Shown in pieces: positions 1 through 10,923 of a stretch of DNA of 64,000 bases (position 1 is the stretch's first letter; each line of letters starts with the position of its first letter). The stretch lies in the NCBI GenBank assembly GCA_036250195.1, contig JAVHZZ010000003.1, forward strand, positions 60,119,289-60,183,288, written 5' to 3'. The stretch is from Mixophyes australis (lineage: Eukaryota > Chordata > Amphibia > Anura > Limnodynastidae). The translations under genes and the position numbers were made by a program. The notes beneath the pieces are model-generated. The model was not told where the DNA came from. It saw only the letters and a program-made list of their open reading frames with translations, and searched no databases.

Positions 1-3000
1 TCTACCGAGGCATGAGACTATACTGAGGCAGCTGTCTCAGGCAGCAAATTTTAATGGGCTGCAAAATATTTCTTAAAATCAATCCATTTGAAGACGCAGA
101 CTCGTTTACAGACATACAAACCTGAAGTGCATATGCTTTTTTGAGACATGTGGCACTTAGTTTTATGCATGGATTTGTGGGCACCGATGGTGGTAAGTGG
201 GGGAGCTAAAGTTTTCCCTGGCTGATAGGAATGTAACAGGGCAGATGGTTGCCACCCCAAAAGTAGTGTTATCTATCCAGTGAAATGGATTTCACTGGAT
301 AGATACTTTAGGAGACAATCGGTTGCTGCAAGTTAATTAGACCACTACACTAAATGCTGCGGCAGCAGATAATATAGCTCAATCAATCACAATAATTTCA
401 CTGCAATGATACAGATCATACTTATCACACAAAAATCAGTAGAGATGCAACAAGGATTAATCCAGTAATCCAGATGGTTCAGGTTAGATGCTTTAGAAGA
501 AATCACTTTACGATATACCAAAACCAAGGGGGTAAATTGTAATCCACAGGTTTAAGTAAAGTTTCAGCTGACACATGAAACTTATTTACTTGTACAAGGT
601 GAAATTAGGAATTAACATGATGCATACGTGACTCCTGAGCGCTGTAAACAACAGCAAACCTGCACAATAAACGATTTCTAGTGTAAAGGACAGTGTTCAC
701 TTAGCAATCTGTCTAATAGAATAAGCAACTCTCCCAGCAACTGTAGGGTTAAGCTACTTGCAATCCTCTCATCAGTAATCATTTTAGGCAGTTTCACAAT
801 AGAAGCAAACTTCTGATGCGAATTAGTCAAACTCTTGTGATAAATGATTGCTCTCTATGTCCCAGTCAGCTTGCAGATAACTTTAAATACAGCAGATTTG
901 GCTGGAACAAACTCTTGCTTTAGACAGTGCTATAACACCTCTCAATAGCAATATTACAATCCCTGTCAGAGATTTTAATAACACAGTTTGATATCTCACT
1001 TAAATAACTGAAACATAGCAAAGCAAAAAAAACGTATCTGTCTTCATATACGTCTTGCTGACATCTCATGGGCAGTGGCAAGTTAGGTATTTTCCTATAC
1101 TGCAAAGGTGCTTCTTTCTGAGCTGGCTGCAAACATCCCTCAGTGGCTCTTTGTGGGAAGATCCTATAATAGCACAGCCAGCAGTCACAGATCACTTCTC
1201 TAACTAGCCTGTCTGTTTTTGGCCCCTCCCCTTTTCCCCAACAATCTCCTGGAGCCTTCTAATTCATTCACTGCAATTTGCCCATCTCAAAATAGCAGAT
1301 GCAATTTGCATTTAACTTCCCAGAGGCACCCTGGGAAACTGTAGTGTTCTGAATGATTGCATACAGTAATATACCTGTGATTTGCAGGGTAATACAGGAG
1401 GAGTTGGGGAGATCGGGGGCGTTCCTTGCTGAGTATGGACTAGGTGCCTGAGTGCACGTTTAGGGGAACTTAAATATTACCCTTTTAGGAATAGACGCCT
1501 TTAGTCTAAAACAAGATAAAATGGTGGGAGAGAGCTGGGATGTCCCCTAACTCCGCATCCAGAGAGCCACAATAGAGGAAGTTGATAAACAGTTGAAGAT
1601 GAACAGCAGGATGGTTCGTAGAACTTCTAAAATAATCCCCATTAATAAGATACAGTCAGTTATTTATATTGTTTGTGCTGCCCACACAAAGAAGCCCATG
1701 GACAGCTCTCCGTCATATGTTACATTTATTTTACTCCTGTACAAACACTTAGACCAGACACACACAAAGCTCCGATCTGCTCTTTCTGTGACTACAAGAT
1801 CAGTCTGAAGTCACATTATCATTATACAGACACCATAAACAAGCTTTACTTTCTTTATTCTCTTTATTTTGTCAGCCCAGTGAACAGCACTTCATTTTAT
1901 ATGAGAGGTTTTTGCAGCGATCAATAAGCTATTATTTTCATTCTATCACTATAGCTACATAATCTTTACAACAGACATTGAAATATAGGTATATCTCCCT
2001 GGTTGCATTGATAGGATAGTAAAGCAATCCAGCTGTCTGGTGAACAAATGTGCTCTCTATAGTGCAAATTGCATGAATGATTTCTCAATGTGCATAAAGA
2101 CTGGATATGTATCAAGTTATGGAAAGACATTAGAGTCATAGGCATTCAGGTTATAATCGGGTCTATATCAATGGACAGTCATGTCAGGGCAAGATGGCAA
2201 ACTCCTAATGATAAGACAGGCAAGAGATCTGTTAAGTTAGCTATAGTGACAATCAGACAAGAGGAACCGTACCCAGTCAGAAAGACAATGAATAGGCGGC
2301 ATTCTAAAGTGTGGGCACCTGAGGGGCAACTGTGCAGGGGCACCTAGGGTGCCTAGTACACTTCCATCGGCCCTGTAATCCTTTTATACATAGCCCCATA
2401 ACACTTTGAAATAGGTATCCAATGACAGAAAGCACAGACAGTATATAAGCAGTAATATAATTATTTAAATACAATAAAGGGTAAAGAGAGTGATTTTACA
2501 GGGGTGTTTCCTAAGTTGCCTGACAGTGCAGCCTTTAAGTCACCACAAAAGGACTTGAAGTCTCTGACACCTTAGAGATCCCAGATACTGGGTCACCTCA
2601 TACTCACAACAGGATGCATTTTGTACCATCCAGTATTTCTAAGCTTACTTCCACCAATCAAATGCTTCAAATACACAATTTACTGATGATTAATTTAAGA
2701 CATAATGAAGGACTTTTGGCATAAAACATGTGATAACATAACACTATGATGAACTTTGATCAGTCATTTTCACTGTTTCTTTTTTCCAGAGCATCCTCCA
2801 ACCTGCAGAACATGATTCTATGAGGAGTTTACAACGAGGGGTGTACACATTGAGATGCACTCAGAAGACAACAGGCACATTAGTGCTCATAAACAACTTT
2901 TGTGGGTCCAAGTGTCTGCAGTTTGTAAATGGTTCTTAGTGACTTGGAATTCTTTTGTTTAAATGAAGTACAAAACCCCCAATGTAGAACCAAGCAGTGC

Positions 3001-3495
3001 TCATTAGCAGTGACAGGATACCTGTAGCCCATGCAGTATTTATAACTGATACGTACTTTCATACATTTGTTTGGAAGTGTCTTTGAGACACTTTGACACT
3101 TCAGATATGCTCCTGACACACATATTCATGGAATTCTAATGACTACTGCCTCATTATCCATGTTGCTGGAATTAGCATGAAGTATAACAAATGTCTATGG
3201 CTGTTTTAATTAGAGAAAACATGGCCAACATCTGGTCAAACCAATATTTAAAGGAACATTTTCTTTTGTGTTTGTCTAATATAAAATAAATACAAATAAA
3301 TGAAAATATAATAATATTCCTGTTGCATAGCTTTACCTAGTTTCAAAAAAAGAGTTACAAATCCTTCAGAACTCCACCATTGCTTTTGTCTCTGCCCATA
3401 ACCCTCCTGTCAATCTTATTCATGTAGTATAATCCTCTCAAAGTACAAAAGCTATGGGTTATGACCTAGTGACAACTGAAGGGATCCCATCTCCA
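1..3495. other. No gene recognised
   Basis: AT-rich sequence with stop codons in all frames. The short open frames here show no family motif, no repeats and no membrane or signal segments. Around 2296-2390 there is a decayed repeat-like tail, but no boundaries can be drawn. Apart from the palindrome at 270-305, nothing can be supported. Confidence 0.6.
270..305. repeat. Perfect 36-bp palindrome
   Basis: A 17-bp arm (270-286) is followed by two bases and then its exact reverse complement (289-305). The core reads CCAGTGAAAT-GG-ATTTCACTGG. It could be a collapsed inverted-repeat transposon end or a chance hairpin. No flanking target duplication was recognised. Confidence 0.85.
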
Positions 3496-3735
3496 GCAGC
3501 ACGGTGGCTTAGGGGCTAGCACTGACTGGGGTCATGAGTTTGATTCCCGACCATGTTCTTATCTGTGTGGAGTTTGTATGGGTTTCCTCCCACGTTCCAA
3601 AATCATACTTGTAGGTTAATTGGCTGCTATCAAATTGACCCTAGTCTGTCCATGTGTGTGTGTGTGTATATGATGTGAGTGAGTTCTCTGTACAGTGCTG
3701 TGGAATTAGTAGCGCTATATAAATAGCTGCTGACG
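3496..3735 (+). mobile_element. SINE, tRNA-like head and L2-type tail
   Basis: The 5' part (GCAGCACGGTGGCT, then a GATTCCCGACC box-B-like stretch) resembles the tRNA-like head and conserved centre of V-SINE-type elements. The 3' part (CTGTACAGTGCTG, then GCGCTATATAAAT) matches the tail of the other SINEs here and of the local LINE. This copy lacks part of the central segment and has a short GT run. It encodes no protein and would depend on a LINE reverse transcriptase. The V-SINE comparison is from memory of the family; the shared structure among copies in this window is direct. Confidence 0.8.
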
Positions 3736-5591
3736 ATCTCATGTCATTGAGCATGTGTCTGTTGCATAATGTCATCAGGTGCCATCATATCCAGATGAAT
3801 CAAAATAATGACACAAGTGTCTAACATATAAAGTGAAAACATTCTATGTACCAGGCACAGTTAAGAGTTTTTAAAGGTCATTGTGACCTTACTTCACTGT
3901 ATTCTAACTGTTGGTCAGGAAGGAAACTAGTTCAAATAAGTGTTCATGTCTATTTTATTGTAATTGTCAAATCGAAGCAATGAGTAGTTATTATAGACTG
4001 AGCAGACTTCACGTCAAACCAAAATATACCTTTCTTTTACATTTTATATGTGTAGCGAAAGTAAAATCAACACATTATATCCTTTGAACTTGATAACCGC
4101 ACTAACATGTACTAAGTAGTCTTATACAAAGACACAGTTCAGCATTGTATTCCAAAAATACCTCTTGTTTCCCTTGTGCAGGTTTTTACAGCTACTCCAG
4201 CTGTTCTGTGACAGAGTTAATCCAGTTAACATTCACTTTAAATGTGCCTTGTCTTCATTCTGCCTGCATGCCTCTCCATAACATCATATCACACTGCTAC
4301 TTCACAGCGTGAGCAACTGAAAATGGGATTCAAGAACTGTTATCACACGGCAGCTCTGTGATCACAATGTGTAATTATACTTGTCTGAATCGTCAGCACT
4401 TCAAGCAAGATATCTTTAATTAAATGAAGTGAGGTGTGTTAGCTGGGGCTCGACACTAGGAGATGGACTTTCTCTAGGAGCGCTCTGGGTGATATCGTAC
4501 AGATATAGTATTACACTAACACCATTAGGCTTAACAGTATTCTGTGGGCTGAAGTCTAAGCAAGTGATATATAAGCAAATTATACATAAATGATATATAA
4601 AACACATGTCCATCACTGCTAACCTTACGGCTGTCAGTAGTAGAAATATAATTTGTATAGATGATTCTGCATACTGGGACAAGAGTGGCCATATAATAAC
4701 AATATCAAATATGCTAACCACAATTTTTTAAATATTTTAATTGCAGCTGGTCTCCAAACTGCAGGTGCAAATTGCGTTAAAAAGGCTGCAATTGCAGGCG
4801 TTTCACAAGCTGCAACTATCACAAAATAGTTGCAGGTCTGCGCCTGTAGCATATGCGCCTGGATTGTGCCAGGCATTAGTCAAATACACTTACGTCCATG
4901 TTTTTAGACATTTGTTTCGTTTGCAAAATACGTATTCGAAATTGGGCATTAATAAAACTTCAAAAACCTCTCTAATACAGGAGAACCAATTCTCCCTCTG
5001 GCGTACATGCAAAAAAATAAATTAGGTTAAACCTGCACAAAAAAAGCATTATCTGTGCATGTGCCAGGAGAAAACACCTATCAGCGTCAGCAGAGCGTAT
5101 GTAAACAGCCAATCACAAGTGGTTCACTATGGCTGGTGATCATCATCATTATCCACTATTTGCACCTGCTCTTGACCACCCACAAATAATAAGACTAGAA
5201 CAGTAAAGGCATCCTGTCTGCACCTGTCTGCAATTGTGTGGAACACCCCCTTACTTTACTCTGCCTGCCTTAGAATACCTCTTATCCTCCCCCACTCTGC
5301 TTCTCCAGTCGCACTGGAGAATCACGTGCCTATGCATGCACAAGATCACGGGCGGCTATGCGTGCACCCAATTTTATGGGCATGCTCAGAACGCATATAT
5401 TACCATGAATATCAAAGCATCACTAATGTAGAATAGATATATTTATACTCCAAACCATGATAAACTCTCATTTGATATTAAATCAAATTGTAATTATTCT
5501 CAATACCATTGCTTACTATGAAGTGTAAAATAAATATTAAGCAAAAATATAAAGTTATCTTGAGATAGATGAATGTTTCTATTTTATGAAA
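3736..5591. other. No gene recognised
   Basis: AT-rich sequence without a recognisable coding region or structured repeat. A short CTGCAA/TTGCAG-rich stretch at about 4740-4860 is mildly self-complementary. The open frames near 4416-5025 overlap on both strands and carry no motif. Confidence 0.5.
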
Positions 5592-5913
5592 CAGAAGAAA
5601 ATTGGCTATTCACAGCGCTCAATCTCTGCCATACTATATCTAAAAGTACATGGGATTATACAGATTATGTAATAATTATAACAGTATCTGCAATTGTATA
5701 TCTTAAGCACAATACGCCATAAACAGATGGTTGGAATACATACAGTCCAAATAATTGTCTATGGCTTGTTGTAGGCTTGTGTGGATAGTCTCATACGATG
5801 ATATGTAGCCTATGCTTCGTCCTATCTTGTGTTTTTAATGTAGTCTCCAATCCCATATATAGATAGACAAAAATATGGATGCTGTGTTAGTGAAATCCAA
5901 TCTTATAACGCCA
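5592..5913 (-). repeat. Left inverted arm of the Penelope-like element
   Basis: Starts CAGAAGAAAATTGGCTATT and runs to about TCTTATAACGCC. It is the reverse complement, with scattered mismatches, of the right arm (9495-9732 joined to 10479-10562). It therefore appears to be an inverted partial copy of the element's 3' region. It also serves as an uninterrupted reference for the Helitron insertion in the other arm. Confidence 0.85.
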
Positions 5914-6010
5914 ACCTCTTCATGAGTTTGTGGGAAGAAGAGGTAATTGAGGGGGTTGGCGTGCTTGGGGCAAACTGATGGCGTGGAAGGGAGCTGAAAA
6001 ATCCCTTGTT

Positions 6011-6669
6011 GAGTTCTTGGATATGCTGAATGATAATAGCTACAATTTGACATTCACCACTCAATATAGCCAACAGAGGATATAATTTTTAGATTTAAAT
6101 ATCTTTATAGAGGACAATCAGATTAAGACAAAAACATTTTCAAGCTGGTAGATATCAATGGATATATTTCATCAAGCAGTCATCATCATTCGAACTGACT
6201 ATTGGGTATACCCGGAGGCCAGTTTACAAGACTACGTCGAAATTGTACAGAACTAAAAAATTTTGTAGAACAGGGAAATTAATTAAAACAAAAAATTCTG
6301 GATAAAAAATATGATCCAGCGATAGTTGAACAAGCTAGAAATAAAAATAGAGAAGGGTTCCTCATATATAAGGATAAAGGGATGATTTACTAACAAACAC
6401 AGACAGTGAGGTTCATTACGCAATATTCAAACTCTGCTAAACAACTTCAAAAGTTCTTAGAAAAACATTGGCATGTCCTAGAGAAGGATGAAGATTTAAA
6501 ACCATTCCTACCACCAAAACCAAAACTTACCTTTAGAAAGGCACCAAGTCTAAGCTCTCGACTGATCAAAAATCATATTCCCCTGGATAGGAAAAATGGG
6601 TCCACTTGGTTAAATGAAATGACTCCAACCCATGGATTTCTTTTACTGTGGTACATGTTCCAATTGTAG
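6011..6669 (+). pseudogene. Penelope-like reverse transcriptase C-terminus and linker, decayed
   Basis: Three-frame reading gives short collinear pieces typical of the thumb and connector of Penelope-like reverse transcriptases: a piece with FLDLNIF, then GIPRGQF-like and LRRNC-like pieces, then PPKPKLTFRKAPSLSSRL in the open frame 6406-6669. The pieces alternate between frames and are separated by stops (for example after 6090 and near 6390), so no product is made. The catalytic palm (YxDD) is missing upstream. The GIY-YIG domain follows directly. In a complete element the protein would copy RNA at a nicked target site. Confidence 0.65.
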
Positions 6670-6686
6670 AAAATTAGGACAGGAGT

Positions 6687-7097
6687 ATGAAACCGGTTTT
6701 TAATTTTAAATCATACCAAACTCACGAAATTTTTAATATTAAGCAATTCATGACGTGTGACACATCAGATGTGATTTATTTATTAGAATGTTCTTGTCAA
6801 AAACATTATATTGGCAGAACAACTAGAAAATTAAAGGTTAGAATAGCTGAACATCACTACAATATACAGAAGGGCTATGAATTACATAGTGTGTCGCATC
6901 ATTTTGCACAGAAACACATTAAAGATATAAAGGAACTACGATTCATGGCTATAAAACAGGTAACACACAATTGGAGCGGAGGAGATATTTTGAGAAAGAT
7001 CAATAAGAAAGAGGCATCCTGGATATTCAAGCTAAAAACATTAGCCCCTAAAGGTTTAAATATTGATTGGGCCATACTTTCCATTATTTGTCAATAG
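6687..7097 (+). pseudogene. GIY-YIG endonuclease domain of the Penelope-like element
   Basis: A 136-codon frame contains the GIY-YIG signature as IYLLEC followed by HYIGRTTRKLKVRIAEH (about residues 30-56). This has the spaced Tyr residues, the catalytic Arg and a following Glu/His region usual for the domain. An HHFAQKHI stretch follows, as in Penelope-like endonucleases. The domain nicks DNA to start target-primed reverse transcription. The listed start is only the first Met after a frame break near 6665; the cysteine-rich piece just upstream (FYCGTCSNCRKLG) lies in another frame and belongs to the same protein. There is no intact upstream reverse transcriptase, so it is a relic. GIY-YIG assignment is strong; activity is not expected. 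Confidence 0.8.
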
Positions 7098-7602
7098 AAA
7101 CAACATCATATAGATAGAAGCAGGACACATATAGAGTATATATCAACACACATTGGAGCTAATATATGTTATATAGGGACAAGCTCATTGTGATAGTATT
7201 ATGTATTTGCTGGCATATATGCATCACTCATTTACCTATCGATATGGATAATTTTATATATTTTACATGTTCTATAATTTTATGTATTTAATATGCCATT
7301 TGTTTTAATAGTCATTTATTTGTCATATTCTATTTGATTATATTTAATAATAATATTGTATTATGACTATAGAGCTGTATAGCATCATTATCATTTCATT
7401 ATATTGTATCTAGATTATTGCATAGTGGCTTATTGGCCATAACTAAGATGGCTGCCCAAATAACAACTTATGGAATTTGTCAGTATAACGATTATAATCA
7501 ATCTAGTATTGTATATAGACATAGTAGGTATTTTTACAATAAGATCGCTATGTATATAATTAGATTTTGGGATTTAGGTATTGGTTCCTTATCATAACAT
7601 AT

Positions 7603-9039
7603 TGTCACGGGCACTAGGAGTCTTGCCCAGGAATTCACCAGATGACTGGGCTTACCAGTGTAGTGAAGCTCACACAACGGTCCTCTGGTAGCGGGGTGAC
7701 TAGCGGAACAAATATTACAGCAGATGGAGAGAGAATGCCAATAAATAATAGGAAAGTCAGTGACTTGCAGCAATCTTTGGTCAAAGAATCAGCGACTAGC
7801 TGATATAATGGAAAGGCAGATTTGAACACGGAGATAAGGATGGTCGTGAGTAGATGCAGGGAGGTAGCAGGGAAGTCAGTGGTCTGCGTATAGCAAGTTG
7901 TACCACTGCTATGATGAGAAGACTTGTCCAGGTGCAGGTAGGTAGCGGGGAAGTCAGTGGTCTGCGTATAGCAAGTTTTACCACTGCTTATGGTGAGAAG
8001 ACTTGTCCAGGTGCAGGTAGGTAGCGAGGAAGTCAGTGGTCTGCGTATAGCAAGTTGTACCACTGCTTATGGTGAGAAGACTTGTCCAGGTGCAGGTAGG
8101 TAGCGGGGAAGTCAGTGGTCTGCGTATAGCAAGTTGTACCACTGCTTAATAGGTGAGGATGTGTACAAGTGTTTATGAGTGGAAGCATACAAAGATAATA
8201 GGATGCAGACACTGAGAGCACAGAGGAACTTGATCCCAATAGGTATGCAGCGTATCCAACAAAGTCAATATAACGGTATGTGTGGCGCTGCTTGGTAGAG
8301 ACTTGTTCAGCACAGATATGCAGGCCAATAATGGATAGTCAATCACAGTTATGCATATAACGACTGAGGAGAACGGTTAATTCCAAACAGGTATGCAGCG
8401 TAACAATAACAGTCTATAGCGGGTATGGATACCGCTGCTGAGCGTGGAAACTTGTCCTAGCGGATATGCAGAGTAAACGTAAAAAGTCAATAACCGATAG
8501 GCATACCGCTATTCAGTAGAACAGTCTGTCCACAGGGAGATGCAGGAACTGCAGAGATGCTGGATGGCAAAGACGAGTGTAGGAACCACAAGTGAGTAGA
8601 TCCGGTAATCAGAGTCCAGCTGAGGACACAGGCAGGAAACAGAAGACTGTAGCAGGTATGGAAACCAGCGATGAGAAGCACAGGGAATCCACAGGAACTG
8701 AAGACACGAGTAGTACACAGGAGATAGTAGCGGGTATGGAAACCAGCGATGAGTAGATCAGGAATCAGCAGGAAACTGAAGACACTAGTAGAACACAGGG
8801 AACACCTACAGAGAATGAGACTCCAAGATCAGGCAATGAGGTAATGCACACAGGTGCCTTAAATAGGGAGTTGCCTGATCAACCAATTTGGATTAAAAGC
8901 AACAGTCACAAGAGTTCTTGGGAGCTGCGCATGCGCAGTCCATGAGGATGGCGGACGGCCTTGGTTCAGGATAGGTGCCGGCAGGAAGGCTAGGGAGCCA
9001 CGCACCAGCGCAGAGGCACTCACGGTCCGGTGAGTGACA
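7603..9039 (-). mobile_element. Solo LTR of chromovirus B
   Basis: Begins TGTCACGGGC and ends GAGTGACA, and is flanked by the 5-bp duplication CATAT (7598-7602 and 9040-9044). It is the same family and orientation as the LTR at 38842-40215 (shared ends, internal 78-bp repeats and the CGCATGCGCAG-rich terminal part). No internal gag/pol is present, so this is a solo LTR left by recombination between two LTRs. The element read on the minus strand. It interrupts the 3' region of the Penelope-like element. Confidence 0.9.
7875..8145. repeat. 78-79-bp tandem repeats inside LTR B, about four copies
   Basis: The unit starts GTCAGTGGTCTGCGTATAGC and returns at about 7875, 7953, 8032 and 8111, with the last copy partial. 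Units differ by single bases and a 1-bp indel. The related LTR at 38842 has three such units (starting with GCGTACAGC). Repeated blocks in U3 often multiply promoter or enhancer sites in retroelements; that role here is inference. Confidence 0.85.
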
Positions 9040-9732
9040 CATATATACAGTAGCTTCCGAGCTTCAACAGGCGCAATACATGCAGTCGATGCACATGTGC
9101 AAAATGGCCACCGGGAACAGTATAAATAGTAGTACGATCAGACACTGACATACCCCTCTTGATAAAGTCGGGACTACCACTGTACATTGGAGGACTAGTT
9201 CCCACCATTCAACTATCATTCTAAGACTTTACATGTAAGTGACTACAAGTTTATTTATTAAAGTCGTTACTTTTATAATCTGGATCCCTGCTTCTATCTA
9301 CCCCCATACACCTGTCCGGGTTTACCATTATCTTCTATGTTGGGAGAAGCACTATAAATCATCATAATACAGGTAGGACTCCACAAGAGGCGCCTATTAC
9401 ATAAAGACATCAGACTACGCACTAAATCATTGCAGATAGACCTCACTAACGGACTGCACGAAACCTCATTGTAAGTGCATATTATTTATCCCTTGGTGTT
9501 GTAAGATTGGATTTCACTAACACAAGCATCCATATTTTTGTCTATCTATATATGGGATTAGAGAGTACATTATGAGCACAAGATAGGACGAAGCATAGGC
9601 TACATATCATCATATGAGACTATCCATACAAGTCTACAACAAGTCATAGACAATTATTTGGACTGTATGTATTCCAACCATCTGTTTACAGTGTATTGTG
9701 CTTAAGATATACAATTGCAGATACTGTTATAA

Positions 9733-10478
9733 TCTATAATATAAAAGCCTAGCGGCGTGTGTTAGTCTGTGTGTGAAAAAAACAAAAACAAGCTGCAGGG
9801 TGGAGTTATACACTGACCTACTAAATTCTTAGCATTATCTAATATATAAAAGTAAAAGCCTAGCGGCATGTGTTAGTGTGTGTGTGTGTGGAAAAAACTA
9901 TTTTCTCAGAAAGGGCTCATCCAATTGACCTGAAATTTGGTATACTGACATTATTTGACAAAAAAATTAGAATAGTGAAGTCAGTTAACTTCCATCAACC
10001 CTCCTTCCCCCCGTGGGAGGGGTTGTAAAGGCTACATTTACGAGTTGAGGACTCAAACTCATTTTCGTGAGGTAATTTTACCTCATGAACACACATGTGT
10101 AGCGGCGTGTATTAGTGTGTGTGTGTGTGGAAAAAACTATTTTCTCAGAAAGGACTCATCCAATTGACCTGAAATTTGGTATACTGACATTATTTGACAA
10201 AAAAATTAGAATAGTGAAGTCAGTTAACTTCCATCATCCCCCCTTCCCCCCGTGGGAGGGGTAGTAAAGGCTAAATTTACAAGTTGAGGGGTCAAACTCA
10301 TTTTCGTGAGGTAATTTTACCTCATGAACACACATTAAAAAGGGCGCTTGCGTCGGGAAGTAACGATCTTCCCCTGAGGAGGCCTGGGCTAGGTCCAAAT
10401 GCATGACAAGAACCTTTTTAAGACCTTAAGTAGCTTGATTTGACTAGAATGCATGAGTATCATGCACGGGTTAACTTG
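9733..10478 (+). mobile_element. Non-autonomous Helitron-like element
   Basis: Starts TCTATAATATAAAAGCC and ends CACGGGTTAACTTG, preceded by a small hairpin (TGCATGA-GTA-TCATGCA) 13 bp from the end. It lies between A and T with no target duplication, as is typical for Helitrons; the insertion point can be read because the other Penelope arm is uninterrupted. The last four bases are CTTG rather than the usual CTRR. It has no Rep/helicase coding region and contains two 239-bp tandem units. Confidence 0.75.
9861..10335. repeat. 239-bp tandem duplication inside the Helitron-like element
   Basis: The block beginning TAGCGGCATGTGTTAGTGTG (9861) recurs at 10100 and ends at about 10335. Each unit contains a GT run, an AACTATTTTCTCAGAAAG stretch, and a terminal GAGGTAATTTTACCTC palindrome. 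The two copies differ at only a few bases, so the duplication is recent relative to the arm. Confidence 0.85.
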
Positions 10479-10923
10479 TTATTATATAATTGGTATAATC
10501 CCATGTACTTTTAGATATAGTATGGCAGAGATTGAGTGCTGTAAATAGCCAATTTTCTTCTGATTGAACAGAGATAGATCACCTCCATCACAGCTGCTCT
10601 CACTGATCCAATAGATAGTCTGTGCATGAGCACTTCCTCTATTTTTTCATTTAACTTATTTTTTGAATCAGACTAAATAGCATTTTATAACGTAAAGTAC
10701 TGAATGATAACCAAAGTAAATTATTTATCTATGAAGCATGTAAGGAAAAACAATTGCATCAATTTTCCTTTGTTGCTTTGTTTGCAAGTGAAAATCTAAT
10801 GGACTTCACTCTATAAAAGACTTCTAACCCTTTTTCTACTTCCAGGAAAATAGATAAGACTGATAGGCTAGTGATATGATCAACTTGTGTCAATCTTGAA
10901 CGTAAATTGAAATGTTCTCTTAA

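Larger units (their letters stand above)
5592..10562 (+). mobile_element. Penelope-like element with inverted arms, interrupted by two later insertions
   Basis: The body carries the C-terminal end of a Penelope-type reverse transcriptase and a GIY-YIG domain (6011-7097). The flanks, 5592-5913 and 9495-10562, are reverse complements of each other once the insertion at 9733-10478 is removed. Partial inverted or direct copies flanking the body are a known outcome of Penelope-like element insertion. The reverse-transcriptase palm is absent, so the copy is 5'-truncated, and the remaining frame is broken several times. A solo LTR (7603-9039) and a Helitron-like element (9733-10478) landed later. 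It is closest in motif to Neptune-type elements of vertebrates; that subfamily call is inference. Confidence 0.75.
9495..10562 (+). repeat. Right inverted arm of the Penelope-like element, split by an insertion
   Basis: The two parts 9495-9732 and 10479-10562 together mirror 5592-5913. The junction sequence before the insertion, GCAGATACTGTTATAA, and after it, TTATTATATAATTGG, correspond to a continuous stretch in the left arm. The upstream region 9045-9494 holds a GTATAAATAG TATA-like box at about 9121; it may be the element's own promoter or 3' UTR. Confidence 0.85.

Noticed and set aside
5930..5985. Hammerhead ribozyme in the Penelope-like element (CTGATGG ... GAAA)
   Set aside because: Penelope-like elements often carry hammerheads, but the CUGAUGA and GAAA cores are not both present with pairing stems here or near 9460.
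7635..8239. Repeated Leu/Thr-rich minus-strand frames in the solo LTR
   Set aside because: They arise from the 78-bp tandem units of the LTR and do not match any protein.
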